Source: Sorangium aterium
Lineage (GTDB): Bacteria; Myxococcota_A; Polyangia; Polyangiales; Polyangiaceae
DNA: 64,000 bases
Direction: 5' to 3'
Assembly: GCF_028368935.1 (NCBI RefSeq)
Contig: NZ_JAQNDK010000003.1
Coordinates: 1,488,001 to 1,552,000 of the forward strand
Notes under the pieces: model-generated
Seen by the model: only the letters and a program-made list of their open reading frames with translations
Told to the model about the DNA's origin: nothing
Databases searched by the model: none
Translations under genes and position numbers: made by a program
Shown: piece by piece, positions 1 to 7,192 of the stretch
Numbering within the stretch: position 1 is the stretch's first letter
How the letters are laid out: each line of letters starts with the position of its first letter

Positions 1-568
1 GATCGCCGATGATCTCGGCCTTCAGCTGCCCCTCCATGTGCGTCGCGTCGAGGCGATCCTTCACACGGCGATAGAGATCGCTGTAGCCGAGCACCTCGGG
101 CAGCCGGCGCTGATCGAGCAGATCGACCAGCTTCGCGTACATGCACCCCTCCGAGAGCGAGAAGAGCGTGTTCAGGAAGACGTAGCGCCCGTCCGCGAGG
201 TCGACGATCGTCCGCGCGTAGGTCGCGCGCTGTGTCTCGAAGTCGATCGGCTTCGTGCCGTGGTAGGCCCGCTTCACGTAGCCGAACCGATTCACCTTGA
301 GCAGATTGCCGAGCTCGGTGTCCAGGATGAGCCCTCGGATCACGAGGTCCGGCTCGAACGTCAGGTCGCCGACCGGCCAGCCCTCGCTCTCCAGAAGGTG
401 CCGGAGGTGCTCATAGGCCCGACGCTCCCACGCCTCCACCCGGTAGTGGATCAGCGTGTAATCCATGTCGTATCCGATCGCCTTGATCGAACGGAGATTC
501 AGCGTCCGGTTGCAGAAGATCCCCCGCTGCTTGGGCGGCGGGGCGGCGAGGCAATCCAGCTTGTCCAT
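1..568 (-). CDS. HAD-family 5'-nucleotidase (partial, C-terminus missing)
   Basis: The 189 visible N-terminal codons run off the left edge of the window. The HAD nucleophile motif DMDYTL lies at residues 34-39. It is followed by the long cap-type region typical of the HAD-IG / cytosolic purine 5'-nucleotidase family (segments such as LDTELGNLLKVNRFGYVKRA). Members hydrolyse nucleoside 5'-monophosphates. The start is the ATG complementary to 566-568, directly before the conserved N-terminus; no strong ribosome binding site is visible. It follows the rsbS-like gene on the same strand after about 140 bp, so it may be independent. The family call is solid; the substrate is inferred. Confidence 0.85.
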   Translation of the reverse strand, partial: MDKLDCLAAPPPKQRGIFCNRTLNLRSIKAIGYDMDYTLIHYRVEAWERRAYEHLRHLLESEGWPVGDLTFEPDLVIRGLILDTELGNLLKVNRFGYVKRAYHGTKPIDFETQRATYARTIVDLADGRYVFLNTLFSLSEGCMYAKLVDLLDQRRLPEVLGYSDLYRRVKDRLDATHMEGQLKAEIIGD

Positions 569-706
569 GGTGATCGCCCGGAGAGCGGTCGTGAGGCATA
601 CCAGGGACCCACGGCGTTGCCCACCCGGAATCACCGTCACCCCGCCGTCAGGCGGCCGCGTTCGGCGTGTCGATGTCGTCGTAGACGTAGACGCGCACGC
701 TCGGCC

Positions 707-1276
707 TCAGCGGCGCCTGAGCCGGCTCTTCCCGCTCTGCCGCCGATCGAGGCTCGTCGTGGGCCGAGGTGATCGCCCGTTCGTCGGCGATCGGCGGGCG
801 TCGCCGCGGTCGTCCGCCTCCCACCCGTCGTCGTCCTCGTCGTCCTCGTCCTCGTCGTCGAACAGGTCGTCGTCGTCCTCGTCGTCGTCCTCGTCGCGCG
901 CCTCGGCCCTGCGCACCTCGAGCCCGAGCATCGTGAGCGCCTGCTCGAGCGTCAGCGCCGTCTTCACGGCCTCGAGCTCGACCCCCATGGCCTGGAGCGT
1001 CATCGCTATCTCGGGGCTCAGCCCGGACAGGATGGTCGGTGTGCCCATGAGCCGCGCGGCGGAGGCAAGGTTCGAGAGCACCGCGCACAGGTGGCTATCC
1101 ATGATCCAGACGGCCGTGAGATCGATGACCAGCCCCTTCGCGCCGCTCTCGTGGATGGCCCGCAGCACCTCGGTGTTCAGCTGCTCCGCGAGGTCATCGG
1201 TCACGTCCCCCTGGATGGGCACCAGGATCCGGTCCCACAGGTTGATGATCGGAAGGCGCTTGAGCTCCATGGTCAT
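707..1276 (-). CDS. RsbS-like STAS-domain antagonist with acidic tail
   Basis: Residues 1-120 form a STAS domain of RsbS type. The motif MDSH at 59-62 places Ser61 where RsbS carries its phosphorylatable serine, and SAARLMGTPTI at 72-82 matches the region after it. In partner-switching systems such a protein sequesters an RsbT-type kinase until phosphorylated. Residues 128-156 are almost entirely Asp/Glu, followed by a basic tail, a feature absent from classical RsbS (about 120 residues). It is the last gene of a tight unit with RsbT-like and RsbX-like genes; one base separates it from the rsbX-like stop codon. The role is inferred from family and neighbours; no RsbR is visible here. Confidence 0.8.
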   Translation of the reverse strand: MTMELKRLPIINLWDRILVPIQGDVTDDLAEQLNTEVLRAIHESGAKGLVIDLTAVWIMDSHLCAVLSNLASAARLMGTPTILSGLSPEIAMTLQAMGVELEAVKTALTLEQALTMLGLEVRRAEARDEDDDEDDDDLFDDEDEDDEDDDGWEADDRGDARRSPTNGRSPRPTTSLDRRQSGKSRLRRR

Positions 1277-1277
1277 C

Positions 1278-1844
1278 CTAAGGTTCGATGTCGGCGATCA
1301 AGACCGTTGAGTCATCGTGCGAGCGCCGGTGTCGGCTCATGAGGGCGCGGCAGGCATCCGCGGCCTTCATTCCACGAAACAGCGATAGATCGAAGCGAGG
1401 GGAGACCCCGTCGGTGAACACGACGAGACGGTCGCCCCGCGCGAGCTGCGCATCGAAGATCCGGACCTTGCTGAGCGATGCGCCGAGGATGCCCGGGCTC
1501 TGGAGCCACTGGACGCGCGTGCCGTGCGACATCAGCTCGACGTTGCCGATGCCGCAGCCCTGGAGCCGCCCCTCCCGGAAGCGACAGATCATGCCGGCGG
1601 CGCCGCGGGTGCCGCGGAGCCGCACGTGGAGGCGATCGATGAGGGCGCGGACGTCCTCGCCGCTCGGCGCGTCCGCGAGCGCCTTGAGCGCGACGTTCGC
1701 CGCGGCCGCTGCGTGCTCGCCGTGGCCGAGGGCGTCGATGACCGCGAAGAGGACGCCGTCCTCCCCGGCCCGCACGAACGCGGCGTCGCCGCTCACGAGC
1801 TCTCCGTCCTTGGGGAGGATCGCGTACTCCACGGAGAGCTTCAC
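1278..1844 (-). CDS. RsbX-like PP2C/SpoIIE-type phosphatase
   Basis: A compact 188-residue PP2C-like phosphatase. Metal-binding motifs are visible: an Asp in SGDAAF, the DALGHGEHA motif near residue 38, FTDGV in the middle and DDSTVLIADI at the C-terminus. RsbX-type phosphatases dephosphorylate RsbS and RsbR and so reset the stressosome switch. The start codon overlaps the end of the RsbT-like gene by 4 bp, and the stop lies one base before the RsbS-like start, so the three are very likely one transcript and translationally coupled. The protein is short, lacks sensor domains, and matches RsbX rather than RsbU. Confidence 0.82.
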   Translation of the reverse strand: MKLSVEYAILPKDGELVSGDAAFVRAGEDGVLFAVIDALGHGEHAAAAANVALKALADAPSGEDVRALIDRLHVRLRGTRGAAGMICRFREGRLQGCGIGNVELMSHGTRVQWLQSPGILGASLSKVRIFDAQLARGDRLVVFTDGVSPRFDLSLFRGMKAADACRALMSRHRRSHDDSTVLIADIEP

Positions 1845-2470
1845 AGGTGGACCTCGATCTCCACCCGCGTGCCCTTCGGCCCCGAGTCGATATGAAAGCG
1901 ATCGGCCAGCCGCTTGACCCCGATGATGCCGCGCCCCATACCGGTCTTGCTCTTGTAGCGCCCGGCGAGGATCTCCTGCAGGTTCTGGATGCCTGCGCCC
2001 TCATCCACGGCGACGATGAGGAAGCGGACCGGGCTGTCGCGCTGCACCGCGAGCTCGATCGTCCCGCCAGGGGTATAGTGGACGATATTTCGCGCGAGCT
2101 CGCTGACGATGGTCGCGACCTTGTGCGACGTGAAGCTCTTTGCGCCGGCCGCATCGCAAACGGCCTTCGCGCTCAGGCGGGCCTCGCTGATGTCGGCCTC
2201 GACGTTGATGACCATGACCTTCGAGCGCCGCGAAGGCCGATCGCCGCCAATCGCCGAAATTTCCGACCTGAGCCGACCGAGCCGCGTTGGATCGACATAG
2301 AGACGGGCTCGGCGCTCGATGCTCGGAAGGATGTCGGGGAGGTCCTCGAGCGAGAACTCCTCGGGCTGGATCTCCGCCTCCCGCATGGCCCGGAGCAGGA
2401 CTCCCTCTGCGTTCATCGCCGAGAGATAGCCGAGCAGGACGTTGAGAATCTGTTCGTGCGCGGGAGTCAT
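1841..2470 (-). CDS. RsbT-like anti-sigma/switch kinase (HATPase_c) with N-terminal extension
   Basis: The C-terminal 125 residues form a GHKL ATPase of the RsbT/RsbW group: N box SELARNIV at 123-130, G1 motif DEGAGI at 156-161, G2 motif GMGRGI at 177-182. RsbT phosphorylates its STAS partner and, when free, activates a downstream phosphatase. B. subtilis RsbT is about 133 residues; here a further predicted-helical region of about 75 residues precedes the kinase, and its function is not recognisable. It is the first gene of the T-X-S unit. Downstream targets (an RsbU-like phosphatase, RsbV/W or a sigma factor) are not in the window. Confidence 0.82.
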   Translation of the reverse strand: MTPAHEQILNVLLGYLSAMNAEGVLLRAMREAEIQPEEFSLEDLPDILPSIERRARLYVDPTRLGRLRSEISAIGGDRPSRRSKVMVINVEADISEARLSAKAVCDAAGAKSFTSHKVATIVSELARNIVHYTPGGTIELAVQRDSPVRFLIVAVDEGAGIQNLQEILAGRYKSKTGMGRGIIGVKRLADRFHIDSGPKGTRVEIEVHL

Positions 2471-2754
2471 CCGGAAAGCGCCTGGACCGGCAGGGTACCG
2501 GGGCCCTGGGTCCGCGTCGAGTACGCGGCGATGGCATCGCCGGGTTCGCCAGCTGTGACGCGGAAACCGCCGGGCTCCGGCCGGTCAGCGCCAGCAGGGC
2601 TCGGTCGGCCCGTCGTCTGCATCGCGCAGGGCGTCGCCTGGCCCGTGCCCGCGCCGACCAGACGGTCTACGGCCGGCTTGAACCCATGCGCGGCCGGCTC
2701 CAGGCAACGTGCGGCCGGATCCAAGCAACGCTCGTGCCTGGCTGGCCGTTCCAC
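2467..2754 (-). CDS. Possible small ORF upstream of the rsbT-like gene (doubtful)
   Basis: An open frame of 95 codons whose TGA overlaps the ATG of the rsbT-like gene (ATGA). The product resembles no family I know and contains a three-fold 7-residue repeat encoded by the 21-bp repeats at 2668-2730. In DNA of this GC content such frames often arise by chance, so this may be only leader sequence. The overlapping stop/start is the only argument for it. Confidence 0.15.
   Translation of the reverse strand: MERPARHERCLDPAARCLEPAAHGFKPAVDRLVGAGTGQATPCAMQTTGRPSPAGADRPEPGGFRVTAGEPGDAIAAYSTRTQGPGTLPVQALSG
2668..2730. repeat. Three tandem 21-bp units
   Basis: Three consecutive 21-bp units (2668-2688, 2689-2709, 2710-2730), each carrying the core GCCGG. 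The second and third differ at only a few positions; the first is more diverged. They lie in the 293-bp gap upstream of the RsbT-like gene. The length is a multiple of three, so the doubtful ORF stays open across them. Confidence 0.65.
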
Positions 2755-2763
2755 CGATGTCGC

Positions 2764-3384
2764 TCAGGCCGGGTAGTACGACGTCTGGCCTTGACGCAGC
2801 TCCTCGGTGATCTTGTTCTCCGCGAGGAGTTTCTTGAGCGGCTCCTGGAGCTCCGCTGCGGGGGTCCCCATCGCCAGCGCAAGGTCGTCGATCCCTTGCC
2901 CAGGCTCGATCTCCACATGGGCGAGCAGCGCCTCGGCGATCTCGTCCCCGGAGCTCCCGGACGGCAGGCTCACCGGGCTCGCCGGAGCGGCCTGTTCGGC
3001 GGCTTTCAGGGGGGCCACGGCGGCGGGCGCCGGGGTACGCGCGGCGCGTGCCTTCGGCGGAGCGACGGCCGGCCGCGCACCACCTCCGGTCGTCCGCGGC
3101 GCGGCCGCCTTCTTGCGCGGCGCAGCGCGCGTTGGCGTCTTGGGCGACGGGGCGCTGCGCGGAGGTGCGGCCGGGCGGCTCGGCGCCGGAGCGCGCTCGG
3201 CCTTGCGGACCGGCTTGGCGGGAGTCGCGGCCGGCCCGGTCGATATCCCTGCGGCGCTGATGTCGACTTGCAGGTACTGCGCAGCGGCCCGGAGAACGTC
3301 CTTACGGACCAGCGCTCTCATGCCCTCCAGGAACTCGGCCACGGAAGCACGAATCTCATTCTCGATCTCGACATCGGATATCAC
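2764..3384 (-). CDS. Histone-H1-like Ala/Pro/Lys-rich protein with C-terminal winged-helix-like domain
   Basis: Residues 1-45 are a helical, mildly acidic segment. Residues 45-135 are low complexity, rich in Ala, Pro, Lys and Arg (repeated APRKKAAAP-type runs), like linker-histone tails. The last 60 residues look like a small winged helix (DDLALAMGTPAAELQEPLKKLLAENKI, ending in a Tyr-rich wing). This layout suggests a nucleoid-associated or regulatory DNA-binding protein, but I do not recognise a named family. It stands alone, about 290 bp upstream of the RsbT/X/S unit on the same strand. The function is inference from composition and the C-terminal pattern only. Confidence 0.65.
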   Translation of the reverse strand: MISDVEIENEIRASVAEFLEGMRALVRKDVLRAAAQYLQVDISAAGISTGPAATPAKPVRKAERAPAPSRPAAPPRSAPSPKTPTRAAPRKKAAAPRTTGGGARPAVAPPKARAARTPAPAAVAPLKAAEQAAPASPVSLPSGSSGDEIAEALLAHVEIEPGQGIDDLALAMGTPAAELQEPLKKLLAENKITEELRQGQTSYYPA

Positions 3385-3686
3385 GCAGCCGCCGTCTCAT
3401 GAATCCCCCGGAATGTCAACGTCTTCCACGCACAGTGGCCCGCACAGGCCGGAGAAACAAGGCGTTCCTGCGCCGGTCGGCGCTCGGGACCGGGCGCCGG
3501 ATCCCTCGCTGGGGCCGCGCGCGTCCGCTGTGAATTTGCCGTTTTATCAAATGAATTGCTGGCAAGATCTGAAACGCATCGACAGATCATGTCGGGACCC
3601 TCCGTCCGCACGCATGAGCCTCGCGTCCGGGCAGAGGTCGACTCGCCGCTCGCGGCTGCGCCAGGGGGGCGGACCTACGGGTGTGC
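3385..3686. other. Intergenic region, no gene recognised
   Basis: About 300 bp upstream of the histone-like gene and downstream of the small winged-helix gene. The patch at about 3531-3600 is clearly richer in A/T than the surroundings, which fits a promoter region for the minus-strand gene, but I could not assign -35/-10 hexamers convincingly. The short open frames here have no coding character. Confidence 0.5.
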
Positions 3687-3959
3687 TCAAGCAGCCTTGA
3701 CAGCGCGGAGCGACGCGCGGCGCAACGGGCGGAGCTGCGACGCCGCAAAAGCCGCGCCGAGGGCGAGCCCGCGGAGCGTCAGCCGCATGTGGAGGACGTC
3801 GAGATACCCCTCGCGGTGCAGGGCGGTGATCGCCCGGCGGACGTCGGTCCGGCGCACCTGAAGGGCCGTGGTCAATGTGTCGAGGGTCACCGTCTTGCCC
3901 TCGCTCTGGAGGGCAACCAGCGTCCGGAGAAGATGCGGAGCGAGGTCCTTGTTGGTCAT
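3687..3959 (-). CDS. Small winged-helix (MarR-like) DNA-binding protein
   Basis: A 90-residue protein from the ATG at 3959 (MTNKDLAPH). The frame is open upstream to 4100, but those residues have no coherent pattern. Residues 1-65 read as a winged helix: helix LLRTLVALQSEG, then TLDTLTTALQ and a recognition helix RRTDVRRAITALHREGYL, then a short wing. The tail is Ala/Arg-rich. Such single-domain proteins usually act as local repressors, but no target is evident. It is divergent from the heptose genes, with about 120 bp between the starts, so regulation of that operon is possible but not shown. Confidence 0.65.
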   Translation of the reverse strand: MTNKDLAPHLLRTLVALQSEGKTVTLDTLTTALQVRRTDVRRAITALHREGYLDVLHMRLTLRGLALGAAFAASQLRPLRRASLRAVKAA

Positions 3960-4081
3960 GGTGCACACCGTAACCGCCGCCTGAACGGCCGTACAGTTTG
4001 TGACGACGTTTTCTCCGAGCCGGCTGCGGGGAGCGCTGGAGACGCCCCGAAGACAGCCGTCGTCTGTGGTAGGTCCTTCCC

Positions 4082-4828
4082 GTGCGCGCCGACGACTCAC
4101 CTCCTCAAGCCGTGATCCTCGCCGGCGGGCTCGGCACCCGGATGCGCCCCCGGACGGAGCGCACCCCGAAATTCCTGCTGCCCGTGGCCGGGCGGCCGTT
4201 CGGGGCGTGGCTCCTCGAGCGTCTCGCCGCAGCGGGCTTCGCCGAGGTGGTCCTCTGCGTGGGTCACCTCGGCGACGCCATCCGACAGGCGATGGGCGAC
4301 CGGTTCGCGGGCCTGCCGCTCCATTATGCCGACGACGGCCCCGATCTCCTGGGCACGGCCGGCGCGCTGCGCCGCGCGCTGCCCCAGCTGGCCCCTGTGT
4401 TCCTCATGACGTACGGCGACTCCTACCTCCCTTTCGACTACCTGGCCCCGCTCCGGGACCTCTGCACACACCCCGGCGCGCTCGGCACGATGGCCGTGTA
4501 CCGGAACGAGGGTCGGTTCGACGCGTCGAACGCCGCGATATCGGGCGACCTGGTGGTGCGTTACGAGAAGCGGCGCGCGGGCGCGCGGCCCGACCCTGCG
4601 CTCGACCACATCGATTACGGCGCGACCGCGCTCCGCCGCGAGGTCATCGAGGCGCTGCCGGCCGACGCGCCGCTCGGCTTCGAGGTGGTGCATCGCGACC
4701 TCGCGGCGCGCGGCCGCCTCCGGGCGCTCGCGGTCGCGGCGCGCTTCTACGAGATCGGCTCGGAGCAGGGCCTCCGCGATCTCGAGGCCGCGCTCGCGAC
4801 CGCGGCCGCGACGGAGGCGCGGGGATGA
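4082..4828 (+). CDS. hddC: Heptose-1-phosphate guanylyltransferase-like nucleotidyltransferase (HddC type)
   Basis: A sugar-nucleotidyltransferase of 248 residues. The signature LAGGLGTRMRP lies at residues 13-23 with the catalytic-region Pro-Lys at 29-30, then a GDSYLPFD metal-binding segment. The family transfers NMP to sugar 1-phosphates. The immediate neighbours are a heptose-7-phosphate-type GHMP kinase (4-bp overlap), a sedoheptulose-7-phosphate isomerase and a heptose bisphosphatase, so the likely reaction is GTP plus D-glycero-alpha-D-manno-heptose 1-phosphate to GDP-heptose in the cytoplasm. Nucleotide choice cannot be read from the motif; GTP is inferred from pairing with a GHMP kinase rather than HldE. 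The upstream 120 bp is shared with a divergent winged-helix gene. Confidence 0.85.
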   Translation: MRADDSPPQAVILAGGLGTRMRPRTERTPKFLLPVAGRPFGAWLLERLAAAGFAEVVLCVGHLGDAIRQAMGDRFAGLPLHYADDGPDLLGTAGALRRALPQLAPVFLMTYGDSYLPFDYLAPLRDLCTHPGALGTMAVYRNEGRFDASNAAISGDLVVRYEKRRAGARPDPALDHIDYGATALRREVIEALPADAPLGFEVVHRDLAARGRLRALAVAARFYEIGSEQGLRDLEAALATAAATEARG

Positions 4829-5820
4829 TCGTCTCTCGCGCCCCGGTCCGCTTCTCCCTCGGCGGCGGTGGGACCGATCTGCCCGCGTACTCCGGCCGCT
4901 TCGGCGGCTACCTCGTGTCGGCCGCCATCGACAAGTACATCTACGTGACGGCCAACAAGCGCTTCCACCGGGACATCCGCCTCGCGTACTCCAAGACCGA
5001 GATCGTCCCCTCGGTCGACGCGATCGAGCACCCGATCTTCCGGGAAGCGCTCCGGATGCTGGGAATCGAGCACTCGATCGAGCTCACGAGCGTCGCGGAT
5101 CTCCCCGCGAACTCGGGCCTCGGCTCGTCGAGCTCGTTCACGGTCGCCCTCCTCAACGCCCTGCACGCGTACAAGCGCGACTTCGTGTCGTCCGAGCAGC
5201 TCGCCCGTGAGGCCTGCTCCATCGAGATCGAGCGCCTCGGAGAGCCGATCGGCAAGCAGGACCAGTACATCGCCGCTTACGGCAACGTCACGGCGTTCAC
5301 GTTCTCTCCGGACGGCTCGGTGCACGTCGAGCCCGTCCCAGTCCGCGACGAGGTGCTGGACGAGCTCGAGAGCAACCTGCTCATCGTGTGGAGCGGCGTC
5401 GAAAGGCCGGCCAGGATCGTGCTCTCGGAGCAGGGCCGGCGGCTGCAAGACCTGGAGCCCGAGGTGGTCGAGCGGATGCACCGCATCAAGGAGATCGGCC
5501 GCGACGTGCATCGCATCCTCGTCACGGGCAGGCTCGACGACTACGGCGAGCTCCTGCACGCCCACTGGACCCAGAAGCGTAAGCTCGCGTCCAAGATGAC
5601 CGACGAGGTCCTCGACGAGATCTACGAGATCGCTCGAGGCGCGGGGGCGCTCGGCGGCAAGCTGATGGGGGCCGGCGGCGGCGGCTTCTTCATGTTCTAC
5701 GTCCGGCCGGCGGAGCGGCGCCGGGTGCTGGAGGCGCTCGCCGCGAAGGGCCTGCGCGTCCTGCGCTTCCGCTTCGATCTCGACGGCGCGCGCATCGTCG
5801 CGAACCTGCACCGATCGTGA
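4825..5820 (+). CDS. hddA: D-glycero-alpha-D-manno-heptose 7-phosphate kinase (GHMP family)
   Basis: 331 residues from an ATG overlapping the stop of the preceding gene (ATGA), implying translational coupling. GHMP kinase motifs are present: N-terminal RAPVRFSLGGGGTDLPAY at 5-22, ATP-binding PANSGLGSSSS at 94-104, and the C-terminal GGKLMGAGGGGFFMF. The GGGTDLP start is typical of the HddA subgroup, which phosphorylates C-1 of D-glycero-D-manno-heptose 7-phosphate to the alpha-1,7-bisphosphate. It is followed by a GC-rich palindrome and then gmhA. The same frame stays open upstream to about 4000, but that part is only a shadow of hddC. Confidence 0.9.
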   Translation: MIVSRAPVRFSLGGGGTDLPAYSGRFGGYLVSAAIDKYIYVTANKRFHRDIRLAYSKTEIVPSVDAIEHPIFREALRMLGIEHSIELTSVADLPANSGLGSSSSFTVALLNALHAYKRDFVSSEQLAREACSIEIERLGEPIGKQDQYIAAYGNVTAFTFSPDGSVHVEPVPVRDEVLDELESNLLIVWSGVERPARIVLSEQGRRLQDLEPEVVERMHRIKEIGRDVHRILVTGRLDDYGELLHAHWTQKRKLASKMTDEVLDEIYEIARGAGALGGKLMGAGGGGFFMFYVRPAERRRVLEALAAKGLRVLRFRFDLDGARIVANLHRS

Positions 5821-5822
5821 GC

Positions 5823-5840
5823 GGGCGCGCCGGCGCGCCC
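5823..5840. terminator. Perfect 18-bp palindrome after hddA
   Basis: GGGCGCGC / GCGCGCCC with a central CG, starting two bases after the hddA stop codon. It could be a terminator or processing/attenuation hairpin between hddA and gmhA. There is no T-tract, so the role is uncertain. Confidence 0.35.
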
Positions 5841-5884
5841 CCTCCTGCTGGGCATTTCAGCGGGACTCTGGCTATAGATCGGCC

Positions 5885-6505
5885 ATGCCTCAGAGCACGC
5901 ACGACTTCGTCGAAAAGTACCTCCGCGAGACGTCCGAGATCGCCCTCGCGACGAGCCCCGACGACATGGCTCGCGTCATCGAGATCCTCTTCGATGCGTA
6001 CAGGAGCGATCGCACCATCTACACGTGCGGCAACGGCGGCTCGGCGGCCAACGCGAGCCACCTCGCCTGCGACATCGCCAAGTTCACGTGGGTCGACGGC
6101 AAGCGGCGCTTCAAGTGCACCTCGCTCTGCGACAACGCGGCGCTCCTCAGCGCCCTAACCAACGACGTCGGCTTCAACCGGATCTTCCTCGAGCAGCTCG
6201 ACGGCCGCGTGGTCGCGGGCGACGTGCTCGTGTGCCTGAGCGTGCACGGCGGCTCGGGCGCCGATCGCGCCGGCCCGTGGTCGCAGAACCTCGTCGCCGC
6301 CGCGGATTTCGCGAAGAAGGCGGGGGCCAAGGTGGTCGCGCTCGTCGGCTACGACGGCGGCGCCCTGCGCCAGATGGCCGACGCCAGCGTGATCGTGCCG
6401 AGGACGCGGGCGGGCTACACGTCAACGCCGCACGTGGAGGGCTTCCACGAGGTTTACCACCACCTCATCTGCGAGCGGCTCCTCCAGCTCGTGGCCGAGA
6501 GCTGA
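5885..6505 (+). CDS. gmhA: D-sedoheptulose 7-phosphate isomerase
   Basis: A 206-residue SIS-domain protein. The sugar-phosphate binding loop CGNGGSAANASHLACD begins at residue 49, a second motif CLSVHGGSG lies mid-protein, and the GmhA-type C-terminal HVEGFHEVYHH supplies the conserved Glu and His. It converts sedoheptulose 7-phosphate to D-glycero-D-manno-heptose 7-phosphate, the first committed step of heptose-nucleotide synthesis. Length is close to the family norm (190-200). It sits 64 bp after hddA and 7 bp before gmhB, completing the pathway with its neighbours. Confidence 0.92.
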   Translation: MPQSTHDFVEKYLRETSEIALATSPDDMARVIEILFDAYRSDRTIYTCGNGGSAANASHLACDIAKFTWVDGKRRFKCTSLCDNAALLSALTNDVGFNRIFLEQLDGRVVAGDVLVCLSVHGGSGADRAGPWSQNLVAAADFAKKAGAKVVALVGYDGGALRQMADASVIVPRTRAGYTSTPHVEGFHEVYHHLICERLLQLVAES

Positions 6506-6512
6506 GCGCCGC

Positions 6513-7124
6513 GTGGCGAGGCGCGGGATCCTGCTCGACCGCGACGGCACGCTCATCGACGTGGTGCGCGATCCCGAGCTCGGCGTCGTCGTGACGGCGT
6601 TTCATCCGGATCAGATCCGCGTCCTCCCCGGCGCGATCGAGGGGCTGCGGCGCCTCGCGGGCGCGGGGTTCCTTCTGGCGATCGCGACCAACCAGCCGGG
6701 CGCGGCGAAGGGCCAGGTCCCGTGGGGGGCGATCGAGCGCACGAACCGCGCGCTCGTCGATCGGCTCCGCGAGGCCGGCGTCGCGATCGCGGCGCTCGCG
6801 GTGTGCCCGCACCACCCCGAGGGCGGGCCAGGCGGCGATCCGGCGCTCATCGGCCCGTGCGATTGCAGGAAGCCGAAGCCGGGCATGCTCACGGCGCTCG
6901 CGCGCGATCTCGATCTCGACACCGCGGCGAGCTGGATGATCGGCGACGCGCCGAGCGACGTGGCGGCCGCGCGCGCGGCGGGCATGCGGGCGGGCCTCAT
7001 CATGGATGGACGCCGCTGCGAGCTGTGCCCGCTCCGCGGCGAGGCCGATCTCCCCTGCCCCGATCGCGCGGCGCCGCGCCTCGATCTCCTGGCCGCCGAG
7101 ATCCTCGCCGAGCCGCGCGGCTAG
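6513..7124 (+). CDS. gmhB: D-glycero-D-manno-heptose 1,7-bisphosphate phosphatase
   Basis: A HAD-IIIA phosphatase of 203 residues starting at a GTG. The nucleophile motif LDRDGTL is at residues 8-14, TNQPGAAKG follows, and the zinc-binding pattern CPHHPEG...CDCRKPKPGM is intact. This zinc loop is the hallmark of GmhB and histidinol-phosphatase relatives. It removes the C-7 phosphate before nucleotidylation by HddC. It is the last gene of the hddC-hddA-gmhA-gmhB group. The product may feed LPS core, capsule or glycan synthesis; no glycosyltransferase is nearby. Confidence 0.9.
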   Translation: MARRGILLDRDGTLIDVVRDPELGVVVTAFHPDQIRVLPGAIEGLRRLAGAGFLLAIATNQPGAAKGQVPWGAIERTNRALVDRLREAGVAIAALAVCPHHPEGGPGGDPALIGPCDCRKPKPGMLTALARDLDLDTAASWMIGDAPSDVAAARAAGMRAGLIMDGRRCELCPLRGEADLPCPDRAAPRLDLLAAEILAEPRG

Positions 7125-7192
7125 CGGGCTCTTGCGCGCCACGCCGCGCCGCGCCGCCCGATAGCCCGCGCGCGGCGTGCTACCGTCCCGCC

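Noticed and set aside
4000-4824. Upstream extension of the heptokinase frame
   Set aside because: That part of the frame overlaps hddC and has no GHMP sequence; the ATG at 4825 starts the kinase.
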